Below are positions 10,417 to 20,715 of a DNA stretch of 64,000 nucleotides, piece by piece (the stretch's first letter is position 1; every line of letters starts with the position of its first letter). The notes under the pieces are model-generated. The model made no database searches, was not told the DNA's origin, and saw only the letters and a list, made by a program, of their open reading frames with translations. Position numbers and translations under genes: made by a program. The stretch comes from Tricholomella constricta (taxonomy: Eukaryota > Basidiomycota > Agaricomycetes > Agaricales > Lyophyllaceae): contig JAACJP010000002.1 in NCBI GenBank assembly GCA_013368375.1, forward strand, positions 1,798,001 to 1,862,000. The letters run 5' to 3'.

Positions 10417-10896
10417 TCAATTTATAATCCCACCTACAAGCAGATTCGCCGGAGTGAGTTCGAATGTGTCGTCCGAGTCTGGCCTCCCCGAAGCCACCTC
10501 CGCAAGGTCCATGTCACAGAACGACGTCGCCAGCCTTGCCACTACCCAAATTGTTCCCCGAAGGACGAGCAGGGACCCCACTATGGCCGTCGCTAGAAAC
10601 AAAAGTGCGGCCGTCAACTCTGACTTCGTCCCGTTATCCAACAAGTCAGCCGCTCGATTTTTCAGCTGAGGATGGCGAGGTACGAGCACGCCCAGAGCGA
10701 AAACGCAGATAAAGACGAAAAGAGGTGCGCAGAAGCTGAATATATGGGGCTGGGAGAGGTTAGGGTCGTCGAGTTGCTTCTGGCGTAGTGCAGCTTGGAG
10801 TTCACGAAGAGCATGGTAGTACTGGTGCTGTTTCCTACAGTTTAAGCTGGGCTTTGCTTCTGCGAGAGTCGTGTCCTCCTCCTTGTGGATTGACAT
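10417..10896 (-). CDS. Small two-helix membrane protein, uncharacterised
   Basis: A single 159-codon frame starts MSIHKEEDTTLAEAKP at 10896. A charged N-terminal helix (HALRELQAALRQKQL) is followed by two clear membrane segments, about residues 53-74 (IFSFCAPLFVFICVFALGVLV) and 92-117 (LTAALLFLATAIVGSLLVL...). The acidic tail contains DMDLAEVASGRPDSDD. No intron is needed. No family is recognised. It converges with uS7m and its start faces the promoter of the carrier gene at 11136. Confidence 0.55.
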   Translation of the reverse strand: MSIHKEEDTTLAEAKPSLNCRKQHQYYHALRELQAALRQKQLDDPNLSQPHIFSFCAPLFVFICVFALGVLVPRHPQLKNRAADLLDNGTKSELTAALLFLATAIVGSLLVLRGTIWVVARLATSFCDMDLAEVASGRPDSDDTFELTPANLLVGGIIN

Positions 10897-11086
10897 GTAA
10901 ACCAGCTTTGAGAATCGAGTATGTTATTTTGCGGTTCTCCGTGGCTCCGTGTCGGTTCTGGTCGGCCGGGACGCGACGCGACTAAACATGTGCCTGAAGA
11001 TCCACGTGGCGTTATTTGCGCGTGCTGTGCAGTAGCTTCAAAATTTTGAGCAATTGCGAAATTGCAGTTTTTGTTCACAGCACTGC

Positions 11087-11094
11087 TATAAAAT
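11087..11094 (+). promoter_or_regulatory. TATA box of the GTP/GDP carrier gene
   Basis: TATAAAAT lies about 45 bp upstream of the ATG at 11136, after a stretch containing CAATTGCGAAATTG. Confidence 0.55.
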
Positions 11095-11135
11095 CTTTCC
11101 TCGGCCTCACTTGTTGCTCTCTCGACTGAACAGCC

Positions 11136-12383
11136 ATGTCTCCGCCAATGTCAAGCAAGGGAAAAGACTCGGCCGCCGCCCGTATCCTCGGATCGGGAGC
11201 ATCTGGTCAATCCATTATGTTCTCGTCGTGCTTGACGTGCCGCTAACGGACAATAATTCCCCAGGCGTTGCTGAGCTGCTTATCTTCCACCCCGTTGACA
11301 CAGTTGCGAAACGATTGATGAGCAACAAGGCCAAGGTGAACCTTCGCTACGCCCTAACCGTGTCTTCCGCACCTGCTTATACACGCGACTTGTCGTACAG
11401 GTGTCGTTCCAGACACTGTCGCCCATCATCTTCCGTGACGCAGCGTCTGCGACGTTCGCCCGGAAGTTCTTCTCGCTATTCCCTGGTCTTGGGTACGCAG
11501 CGGGCTACAAGGTCGCGCAGCGTGTGTACAAATTCGGCGGCCAACCGTGGTTTAATGACTTAATCAACAAGCATTACAAGACCCAGTTCACCAACACTTT
11601 TGGTGAGCGCAAGGGAAAGATGATGATGCAGGCAACTGCTGGAAGGTATGTTCCTCCCCTTTGAAGATGCAGCGAGCTCTATTGACATGGCTGCGGCATG
11701 TGAAGCTTGACGGGCATTGGCGAAGTGGTATGTTGCGATTTTTGACGCTCTCCGCTTTATTGACAATCAGTGGAAAGGTCCTCCTACCTCTGGATGCCCT
11801 CAAAATCAAGCGTCAGGTGAATCCCGAAGCTTTCCGGGGTCGCGGTGTCGTCCGAATCTTCATGGAGGAGGGAACTACCCTTTATCGTGGATGGGGATGG
11901 ACGATGGCACGGAACGCCCCCGGTTCCTTCGCAGTACGCACATATACCTTCCACTCCGCGTAAATCCAACTCAAAGCGTCTCCTTCACAGCTATTTGGAG
12001 CCTCAGCCGTGACGAAGGAATATGCTCTTGGAGTCACGGACTACTCCAAGGCGACATGGGGCCAAAATTTTATTGCCTCAGTCTCAGGCGCCATCGCGTC
12101 CATTACCGTCGCCGCGCCCCTGGATGTCGTCAAGACACGGATCCAGAATGCGAATTTTGAACATAAGGTGCCGGGATTGACTGTTGTCAAGGAGCTCCTA
12201 AAGAATGAAGGCCCCAGCGCGTTCTTCAAAGGCCTGACGCCTAAAGTTCGTATCCATCAAGCCTTCAATCTCCCGTGTTCTTAATCTTCGTCTCCTGTGC
12301 AGATTCTCGTTGTCGGTCCTAAGCTGGTGTTCAGCTACACACTCGCTCAGTCGCTTATACCTCTGTTTTCGAAGTACGTTTAA
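11136..12383 (+). CDS. GGC1: Mitochondrial GTP/GDP carrier (GGC1/YHM1 type)
   Basis: Seven exons, 11136-11205, 11265-11335, 11401-11645, 11706-11727, 11778-11933, 11991-12245 and 12303-12383, give 299 residues with every phase matching. The three mitochondrial-carrier signatures are present at the expected spacing: PVDTVAKR, PLDALKIKR and PLDVVKTR. The segments KRLMSN, FPGLGYAAGYKVAQRVYKFG and WFNDLINKHY are characteristic of the yeast Ggc1/Yhm1 subgroup rather than other carriers. The protein exchanges GTP for GDP across the inner mitochondrial membrane and so feeds mitochondrial transcription, translation and iron handling. Exon 4 is only 22 nt. The reading frame is intact throughout. Confidence 0.92.
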
Positions 12384-13061
12384 ATGCTTCGCTGAGTCTG
12401 CTGCGTTCGGAGGGAACACGGGTCGGGATAATAACCACAATAGAACTTCATCATCACCCCTCACGTTTACACTGACGCTCTTCTTATTCACGTTCACGTC
12501 TGCTTTGTTGACGATACAGCCTAGATATTTGCTTCGCGTGTAATGGTTGCGTTTTATATATTTTGCCTATTTATAGAATCCCCACAACTCAACAACAAAC
12601 TTCTCCGTGCTGGCTATATATATAAGTACCATCGTTATCGTCATCATCCGGAACGATGAAACGATGAAACCTGAGAACATCACTCGGCTGCCGAGTTGAA
12701 TGAAGAAACAAGTCAATAGCATAATCTACTCAGAGCAGTTGCAAAGCAGAAAGTACACGTTGAAACAAGGAAATGCTGATACACAACAAAATGTAGAAAA
12801 TCGATGAGTGAGGTAAGTATATATGTATGTCAAATGCCCATCAGTGGGATAGCCAGTAGCCAGTACGTGTGTATGTAGTAAGTGTGTGAAAGAGGCCAAG
12901 CTCTACGCCGGAGTCGTCAAAGGTCATCAAGGTCGTTAACAAAGCTCTGCGACGTGAATGAAAACAATGAAACAAAAAGGTATGATGCAGGTGTTCATGG
13001 CTCGCCAGGACCAAAAAACGGGGTATCTGTCGCGGACTGAGAGGTGCGGACGGCAGGGATT
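12384..13061. other. 3' flanks of two convergent genes
   Basis: This stretch holds the 3' untranslated regions of the carrier gene and of the secreted-protein gene on the other strand. Open frames here are antisense shadows. No separate feature is supported. Confidence 0.4.
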
Positions 13062-15044
13062 TCACCAGGCCTGAAGACGGCGACGACGATGGGAGTGTCG
13101 GGCCCGGGCACCAGCCCGCTTCTTCATCTTCTTCGAACCGGGGGTGGGGGTGGTGGAGCGTCTGCGACGGCGACGACGCGCGGAGCACTCGCCTGTGCCC
13201 CCGCCTGTAGATGGCGATGGCGGGGGGGATGAGGATGCGGGCGCCGGCGCGGAGGGCGACTGGGACGGAGCGGGGACGGGGGAGGAGACGGGGACGGGGA
13301 CGGTAGAACCTGAAGGGGGGTTGGAGGGAGGGGATGCGCCTGTAGAACCTGAAGGGGGATTGGAGGGAGGGGAGCCGCCTGTAGAACCTGCCCCTGAGCT
13401 GGGAGAGCCAGAGTTAGACCCAGCCCCGGACCCGGAGCTTGAATCAGATGCAGGCCCGGTGTTACCGTTACCACCACCAGCAGAAGGCGCAGCGAAGATG
13501 TCGTTCTGTGCACCTATTTATGAACCAATGTGTCATCAACACAGGAACAGGAAAGGCGGAGGAAGGGACAAAACACGTACCGTCAGGAAACCCGCACTTG
13601 CTGTTGTATGCCGGGGATTTATGCATACCCGCGCGATCGAAGCCAGATACCTTGATATTGTTCCCGTCGAGCTGGTTCCAATAGATCATCTGCTTCGCGC
13701 CCTTAGTGCACTTGGAAGGGTCGTCCTCGCACCACACAGGCGGCTGGGCAACGGCGACGGGCGCCATAGCAGTTGCTGCGGTGACTTTGCATTTGAAGGC
13801 TTGGTGGTACATGTTGGGCTCGCCGCAGCTGGTGTGACGGAAAGGGTGTCAAGCGAGTTTGAATTGGAAGGGGAAGGGCTTACCCATTGGGGATCTGGGA
13901 GGGTTATGGTGGAAGTTCGTTAGTTAGTGACTTAGAAAGGAAGGTCTGTTGCGTACCCAGCCCCACTATATATTTGAAACCGCGATTAATTAATCAATGC
14001 TTAGACGTCATGATAGAAGATACTTACAGCACAAATGCAACCGCCAGGAGGGCATGCAGGCATGGCCGCTGGAACTGAATACGAAGTGACGCGGAGCCAG
14101 GGTGTGCTGAGAATGATATTAGGATCACCAACAGCATGATATTCAGAATATGTATATACGCACTGGTAGCGAACGCTGAAAACGACGAGGTTCTCAGCTG
14201 TGACCTTCTTGATGTCCGACTGTCCTGATGTAAGCTTGCTTGAGTGGGGCACTGCCGAAAGCCACGCTCACCTGGTAAGAGATGGCAAATGCAGTTCCCG
14301 CTGCCATCGTTCGGTTCTGGGTATGCACTGCACGGAGAGAAAGATATTAAAATTTTGGCTAGAATTGAAGGAAATGTGTTGCTTTGGGACTCACTGTTCG
14401 GGGTGGTGATACAGTTTGGAACATTCTAAATAGAGTTACGTGATTAGTGTAAGGAGCACGGACGGTGTAATCAAATTGGCGAACATAATCTTCCGGGTAG
14501 TCTTTGCCATCGACCCAGTCGGTGGAATATCTTCCGTTGTATGAAAGAGAGGTTGTGGCGCGGTTGTCCGAGATTTCTACGGTGAAATCTTTACCCGCCG
14601 GCCTTTCAAGGAGAAATGAGAAAAATAAGTTATCGGAGATGCCTGCAAGGACTCACAGTTCGAGAAAGTCGCCAGACTTCGGGGGAAAATTGTCGCACTG
14701 GATTATTGCATCAGATAAGGAGCGTCTCCAAGGCCTCGAATATCCTTACCCCGTTTACGTGATGGACTAATTTATTAAAATGAAGTCAGCTCCTGAATCG
14801 GCGAGATGGGGGCGGAACGTACACCACCATAGGCTCTTGGGAAGCATATACAGCGGTGTAGTGGGAGCGGCCGCGTTGAGGTCTACAGATCCGATATTTC
14901 CCTAAAGGAGACTCATCAACATACTTCCTTATAAATTGCGAATGGGCAACGAACGTCCAGACAGTACATGCCCTTGTGCCATGCCGCCAGATGGGCATTC
15001 GCAAGGGCAGCGAACAGGATTGTAGTGAGCAATGCGAAAAGCAT
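13062..15044 (-). CDS. Secreted AA14-like (lytic polysaccharide monooxygenase type) protein
   Basis: Thirteen exons (high to low): 15044-14955, 14901-14823, 14766-14750, 14697-14657, 14602-14485, 14425-14395, 14327-14272, 14219-14164, 14106-14028, 13965-13957, 13894-13884, 13828-13581 and 13513-13062. They give 428 residues with all phases consistent. A 17-residue signal peptide ([17 protein letters not shown]) should leave His18 as the mature N-terminus, as in copper monooxygenases. Conserved stretches include [44 protein letters not shown]-type and [14 protein letters not shown], and [16 protein letters not shown] take these as the AA14 family, though from memory only. A Gly/Ser/Pro linker and a strongly basic tail (RRRRRR...KKMKKR) follow, unusual for a wall-degrading enzyme. 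Exons of 9, 11 and 17 nt are notable. Confidence 0.8.
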
Positions 15045-16337
15045 TATTTTTACGCCTCAGATAAAAGAGAGTGTTGCAAAGGAAAGTAGGAGCTACCGCG
15101 AGGGTGCGCTGGGGAAACCCCAAGAGGCTGCAGAGACAAGTAGAAAGGAAAGTGTTCGTGAAAGGATTGAGACGTGAAGCAAGCGTTAAGAGGGATATAT
15201 AACCACCGTTGAAAAAGTTAATCAAGGCCCGGAGCGGAGAGAATGAACCATAATGGTTGCCAGGCACGCCCGTGTCAACCATTTTCGATCAATACTGCCG
15301 CTGCCATTGAACTTCCCTCCAATGCCCATTCACGATGCCGCCATTGTCCGCTGAACCTGAAAGCCAGAGTGCAGGGCTTAACCACTAACTGTTCCTACTA
15401 TGCTCTATGGAGGTTTGTTCATAGAGGGAACGGTTGCTGGCCCGGCGCAAGTCCGGCGAGCTCAGCCCTCACCCAGCCGGCCCGGAACGGGTTTCTTCAC
15501 TGGACTGGTCGATATGAACGCAAGAACGCCTCTCAACGGCAGCACCGAAGCAGGGAAGGTGCAGTGAGATCTCAGTCGTAGAGTGCTTCTCGTTACCCTC
15601 GCCATCGAGACGTCTCATACACTAGGAACATCGTGAGGAGGACGGCGACAGCGGCGCTGGAACCATCGCTGCTATGAGGATTGCTATCGATGCGCCACGA
15701 GTAGACTCGCCAGAGCACAGTCAGTCGCAGGGTCCATGTTAGTCTGACCCAACGGCATTCCAGCGTTGTGTGGTCCTGTCGAGGTGGTTTACATTTTCAA
15801 GGGTTGAATGCGAATCAAAATGAGACGAAACCACAGACTGTCGATAAATGGCCATTCGATGTAACTTGTAGCCGACACGGCACGAAGAACTCGCCGTCAA
15901 AAAAAGCACTTTTGCGGACTGCAACGATCGAAGGTAGATATCAAAGCCGCGGGCAATGAATCGTATTGCCAAGGCCACGAGGCGCATTTAAAGACGTTAA
16001 AAGCGGAATTACTCATGAGTGGTGGAGCAGTAAGCTCTACCTGAGCTTACCGATGGACGGGAGATAGAGTACTGGCGAATCTTTACTATCTGATCAAACG
16101 GTGGTATTCAAGGCGACATTGCGAACGGAGATTGCATTGAATTTCATGATTATGCCGTTTGTCTGACGGTCTAAGCCAAGAGGACGCGATATAAGCATCT
16201 TTATCCAACCACATAACGATCACACGTTGGCAGGCTAGCACGTATTGCAAATCTAGGTAACGTAGGACGGGGTGAGAGACGTGTTATCAATAACACGATA
16301 CGAAGCCTTGTATTAACACCGCTGAAGGCAATCGACC
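15045..16337. other. 1.3-kb intergenic stretch, nothing supported
   Basis: This is the upstream region of the AA14-like gene followed by sequence with only short random frames. I see no tRNA, repeat or conserved coding segment. Confidence 0.4.
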
Positions 16338-16514
16338 GTGGCGCAAATACACACGTCGACAACTTGTCCAGCGATCATGTTGTTCAATCTGTCCGTCGGT
16401 TACAGAGTGTGCTCTAAAAATAGCTCATGTTCAGTCGAGCGAAATCCTGTCAGCCTCAGCCATTGTCAGCCTCCCAGTCCCGGGGTATAAAAACCCACCG
16501 TCGTCCTCCACCCT

Positions 16515-17490
16515 TCTTCATCTCTTACTTCCATCATCTAGTCCTCAAGGCGACAAGTCCAAGTTCAGTCTCGACCATCGCCCATACCCTTCACCAAGTA
16601 AGTGCTTTGATACCTTCTACACATCGTATCTTCCCTCGCCATGGCTCGTTCCAGCAGCCGACCTCGGGTTTCGAGAAATCACGAGTTCGGCACAGTTCGC
16701 AGTATCAATATGTTCAAGTGAATCGTACTGAGTAAGTCTCCCCTCCCGTGCATTACACTGGCATGTTTTCATCCTCGTCGCGTTCGTCAGCCACCCCGCC
16801 AGCCTCAAACAATGGTAACCCCTTCTTCACCGTGTCTTGACTGACCGCCTTGTTTCCAATACGTACTCAAAGCAAGTCCCAAGGATTCATAGGGCTTCGT
16901 CCGAAGCCTTGGTGGCGGCGGTGTTATCTATGCCAGCGGGGCACGTGTAGACGGGGCAGGGTTTCATAGGACCTCGTCCGAGGGACTGGTGGCTGCGGTG
17001 TTATCTGTGCCAGCGGGGCATGCGTTGAGTGTTTCTTCTGGTTTCGTTGGTTTCGTGGGCCTCGCCCGAGGTCTTGGTGGCGGCGGTGTTATCTGCGCCA
17101 GCGGGGCGCGCGTTGAGGGTTCCTCCTGGTTTCGTTCGTTTCGTAGGGCCTCGCCCGAGGTCTCGGTGGCGGCGGTGTTATCTGTGCCAGCGTGGCACGT
17201 GTGGACGGGGATAGGGTTTCATAGGACCTCGTCCGAGGTACTGGTGGCGGTTGTGTTATCCGTGCCAGCGGGGCAGAAATCGAGTGGGCCCAGGGGGTGG
17301 GCGTAGTCTGTTGTTGCTGGAGTGGTTGACCGGGCTTTTGCCCGTGATCAATGGCAGGCGAGCATTTTCTTATTCTCTGAGGGGGGAGACCGAGTGAAGT
17401 GTTGGCCTTTGCGAGGTGGCTTTCTGGCTGCTCTGACCCGGCGGGAGGACTGATGACACTACGAAGGGTTAATAAACACCACTCGGGGAG
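16515..17490 (+). ncRNA. Candidate spliced non-coding transcript A, built of hairpin repeats
   Basis: A TATA box (TATAAAAA, 16486) is followed by a pyrimidine-rich leader. A series of potential introns comes next: donor GTAAGTGCTTTG with acceptor AGCAG near 16650, donor GTAAGTCTCC near 16733, donor GTAACCCC near 16815 and acceptor CAAAG near 16872. Then come five tandem units beginning at 16892, 16971, 17059, 17148 and 17226. Each opens with a self-complementary CCTCG-N-CCGAGG hairpin followed by GGTGGCGG..GTTATC and GCCAGCGGGGCA. Unit spacings of 79, 88, 89 and 78 do not preserve a reading frame, which argues against a protein. An AATAAA lies at 17471. Transcription is inferred from these signals only. 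Confidence 0.5.
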
Positions 17491-17599
17491 CCAATGTGCT
17501 CTTACTTTTTTTCTTCTTTTTATACTCCTTCGTCTGCGCCCCCCCTCGGTTTTTTTCCACTGTTTCGGTACAACTTGGTGTATGGAATGGCCAATGAGC

Positions 17600-18140
17600 C
17601 CTTTGAATTAAGCTTGTTTTGCGCGCGCGATAGATATCCGAATCGAATTTCGAGGAATGATGGAATGCATAGTGATGAACATGAGATACCAGAGAATTTC
17701 CCAAGTGCATCGGCAGGATATACTAGACGGCCAAAGGCCCCAAGGCCAAAGAGCACCTCGTATCTAACGAGAATGCTAAGGTGATGAGCTGCAGTTGAAC
17801 AAACCACAGAGGCTATGATCCGTACTGTATGCTCGTACCAGATATCATCAAAAATCCAAACACAGCCTCATACCGATGCAGAAAGATGAAATGGTAAAGA
17901 AGACGTAGGTCGCATGCTCAAAGGGCTGGCGCAAGAACCGTCCAAAGACGGGACATATGCGCACACAGCGAATACCATAGCAGCAGTTCCAGAGGGTATA
18001 CCAAAGATGATAGCGTAGTGGAGTGGACTCAGTTCCTGGTCGTGTGCTGAGAACCAAGTTGAAGTGTCACACTGTTCATAGAGCCGTGACAGTGCCGAAA
18101 CCATAGATGTCAGTGGACGGAGCTATACCATGCCTCGCTT
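17600..18140 (-). other. Possible decayed minus-strand gene in copy A
   Basis: Minus-strand frames here contain hydrophobic stretches (HYAIIFGIPSGTAAMVFAVCAYV) and a segment FGRLVYPADALGKFSGISCSSLCIPS. The latter has a counterpart, with several changes, in copy B near 19740-19850. It could be the remains of a membrane-protein gene. No continuous model could be built. Confidence 0.25.
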
Positions 18141-18497
18141 GAACGGCTGAAGAATTTTGAGCTGTCTTCCAGACTTCCAATAGGGGGAATACCTTCTCTG
18201 ATCATGATGACGAAAAGAATTGCGATGATCCTCTTGTAATCCTCACCGCCAAATTATTAGCTGGTTCCAAGAGAGGAGTCCTTTTGAACAGTGATCAATA
18301 AATTGATACATAAAAACATCGGATGTGCTGTACGATTAAGTAGAAGGCCAGAGTCAAAAAATAGGTGGACGCTGAGAGTTAAGCGCTGCTGCACGATGGA
18401 TGAGCTCCGTCGAGTTCGGCACCCAGGAGGCACCAGGTAAATTTGGGCGAGATTAGAGACGCCTTGAGAACAACACGAAACAAAGCCTCGTAACGAC

Positions 18498-20095
18498 CGT
18501 GGCGCAAGGACACAGGTCGACGACTTTCAAGCGATCACGTTGTTCACTCTGTCCGTCGGTTACAGTGCTCTAAAAATAGCTCATGTTCAAAACCCCAGTC
18601 GAGCGAAATTCTGTCAGCCTCAGCCATTGTCAGCCTCCCAGTCCCGAGGTATAAAAGCCCACCGTCGTCCTCCACCCTTCTTTATCTCTTACTTCCATCA
18701 TCTAGTCCTCAAGGCGACAAGTTCCACGTTCGGTCTCGTCCATCGCCCATACCCTTCACACCAAGTAAGTGTTTTGATACCTTCCATACATCGTATCTTC
18801 CCTCGCCGTGGCCCTTTCCACTAGCCGACCTCGGGTTGCGAGAAATCACCAGCTCGACACAGTTTGCAGCATCAATACGTTGGGATGGATCGTACCGAGT
18901 AAGTCCTCCCTCCTGTGTGCACGTCTCATTCTTATCGCGTTCGTTTGCCACCCCGCCTAGAACACTTCAGCCTCAAACCATGGTAATTCCTTCTTCTCCG
19001 TGTCTTGACTGACCGCCTTGTTTCCAATAGTACTTAAAGCAAGTCCCAAGGATTTATAGGGCTTCGTCCGAAGCCTTGGTGGCGGCGGTGTTATCTATGC
19101 CAGCGGGGCACGTGTAGACGGGGCAGGGTTTCATAGGACCTCGTCCGAGGGATTGGTGGCTGCGGTGTTATCTGCGCCAGCAGGGCGCGCGTTGAGGGTT
19201 TCTTCTGGTTTCGTTCGTTTCGTAGGGCCGCGCCCGAGGTCTCGGTGGCGGCGGTGTTATCTGTGCCAGCGGGGCACGCGTGGACGGGGTGTGGTTTCAT
19301 AGGACCTCGTCCGAGGTACTGGTGGCGGTTGTGTTATCCGTGCCAGAGCGGGGCAGAAATCGAGTGGGCCCGGGAGGTGGGCGTGGTCTGTTGTTGCTGG
19401 ATTGGTTGACCGGGCTTTTGCCCGTGATCAATGGCAGGCGAGCATTTTCTTATTCTCTGAGGGGGGAGACCGAGTGAAGCGTTGGCCCTTGCGAGGTGGC
19501 TTTCTGGCTGCTCTGACCCGGCGGGAGGACTGATGACACTACGAAGGGTTAATAAACGCCACTCGGGGAGCCAATGTGCTCTTACTTTTTTTTTTCTTTT
19601 TATACTCCTTCGTCTGTGCCTCCCCTCGGGTTTTTTTCCACTGTTTCGGTACAACTTGGTGTATGGAATGGCCAATGAGCCTTTTGAATCAATTTTGTTT
19701 TGCGCACGCCATAGATTATCGTTTTGAACTTGAGGGATATCCTTCATTGATAGAATGCATAGTGGTGAACATGAGATATCGGGAAATTCTCCAAGCGCAT
19801 CGGCGGCATATACTAGATGGCCAGCCGCCAAAGGCCCAAAGACCAAAGAGCACTTCACATCCAAAACCAAGATTATGAGCAACAGCATCTGAGTGATTGC
19901 AATGATCTTCACCGCCTTAACAGCAGCTGGTTCGAATGAGTTCATCGAGCAGCGTTCAGTAAGTTGATACATGTGAAAAATAGATGTGCTGCACGATTTA
20001 AGTAGAAGGCTAGAGTCAAAAATCAGGTGGATGCCCAGCGTCGAGCGCTGATGCACGATGAGATGAGCTTCTCGAGCTCAGCACGCAGAGGGAAG
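18498..20095 (+). repeat. Tandem duplication, copy B
   Basis: This is the second copy of the unit described at 16338. It has four instead of five hairpin repeats, and the only ATG that would start a short frame in the second exon-like block of copy A is GTG here. Confidence 0.85.
18680..19570 (+). ncRNA. Candidate spliced non-coding transcript B, second copy
   Basis: Organisation is the same as copy A: TATA box at 18650, donor GTAAGTGTTTTG near 18764, donor GTAAGTCCTCC near 18900, then four hairpin units at about 19061, 19138, 19227 and 19303 and AATAAA at 19551. Splice-like signals and hairpins are conserved while short open frames are not. This is the pattern expected of a structured RNA rather than a coding gene. 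Confidence 0.5.
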
Positions 20096-20640
20096 TATGG
20101 AAAGACGAGCATGAGTCCCAGTATAGCCAAACGCTTCCCAAGATTTAGGATATACTCAATTACTGTATGCTGGGAAAGCATACCGGCACATGTAAAAGGG
20201 CGAAACACCGCATTTTTGAAGAGGTGGATGAGCAGAGCACTCACCTGATCCCCGATCATCTCAGGAGAAACCGTGGCTCGAGCACCAGCACGGTGTTGAC
20301 CTCCCAATTGCCACAACACTGTCATGTTAGCAAGGCCACCAGTGCTGCCGCTTTGGTTTTCGAGTCCATCGGACCGGTATGATAATTTGGGTCCTGCTCA
20401 CCAGATTTGGTCCATAGGATTTATGGAGGGCATGTCAGTGGCTCAACGATGCTGTACCACAGGGATGGCATATCGATAACCAGATGTAGCATCGGCCACG
20501 CTGCACTGGCAGCTTTTGGAAACAAATTTTGGACAGGCACCGTATCATTGATATCTAGAGCTCCTGAAGGGCATTGAAGTGATGTTCCGCCATGAAAAGC
20601 AAATCCGTTTCTTAGACTCACAGAAAGCCCCAACACTATG
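19690..20640 (-). other. Possible decayed minus-strand gene at and beyond copy B
   Basis: This is the counterpart of 17600-18140, extending further upstream. Coding-like pieces occur at 20421-20636 (ALDINDTVPVQNLFPKAASAAW) and 20023-20325 (YILNLGKRLAILGLMLVFPYFPL), then the segment shared with copy A. A plausible intron (GTGAGTGC...TACAG) lies near 20165-20250. No known family was recognised and the frame is not continuous. Confidence 0.25.
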
Positions 20641-20715
20641 CATTATCCAGAATGCAATATGTGTACATACAGCAACGAGCCACATGTCAAGGAGCGATAG
20701 GAATCTATTCAAGAA

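Larger units (their letters stand above)
16338..18440 (+). repeat. Tandem duplication, copy A
   Basis: This unit begins CGACCGTGGCGCAA and matches 18498-20095 over most of its length. Shared parts are the promoter region with a TATA box, the splice-site pattern, the hairpin-repeat block, the downstream GTGATCAATGGCAGGCGAGC segment, and a distal part around 18290-18440 that matches about 19945-20095. The offset is about 2.08-2.16 kb. Copy A has an extra approximately 0.4 kb at 17790-18290. Confidence 0.85.

Noticed and set aside
13124..13923. Opposite-strand frames of 129 and 259 codons over the Pro/Ser-rich end of the AA14-like gene
   Set aside because: Low-complexity shadows; the minus-strand gene there has 13 consistent exons and conserved motifs.
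16989..17306. Open frame rich in Gly, Ala and Val through the hairpin repeats
   Set aside because: Repeat spacings are mostly not multiples of three, and the frame is not kept in the duplicated copy, so coding is unlikely.
19334..20056. 240-codon minus-strand open frame
   Set aside because: Its lower half runs antisense through the repeat transcript; only the upstream part resembles copy A, and phases with neighbouring pieces do not match.
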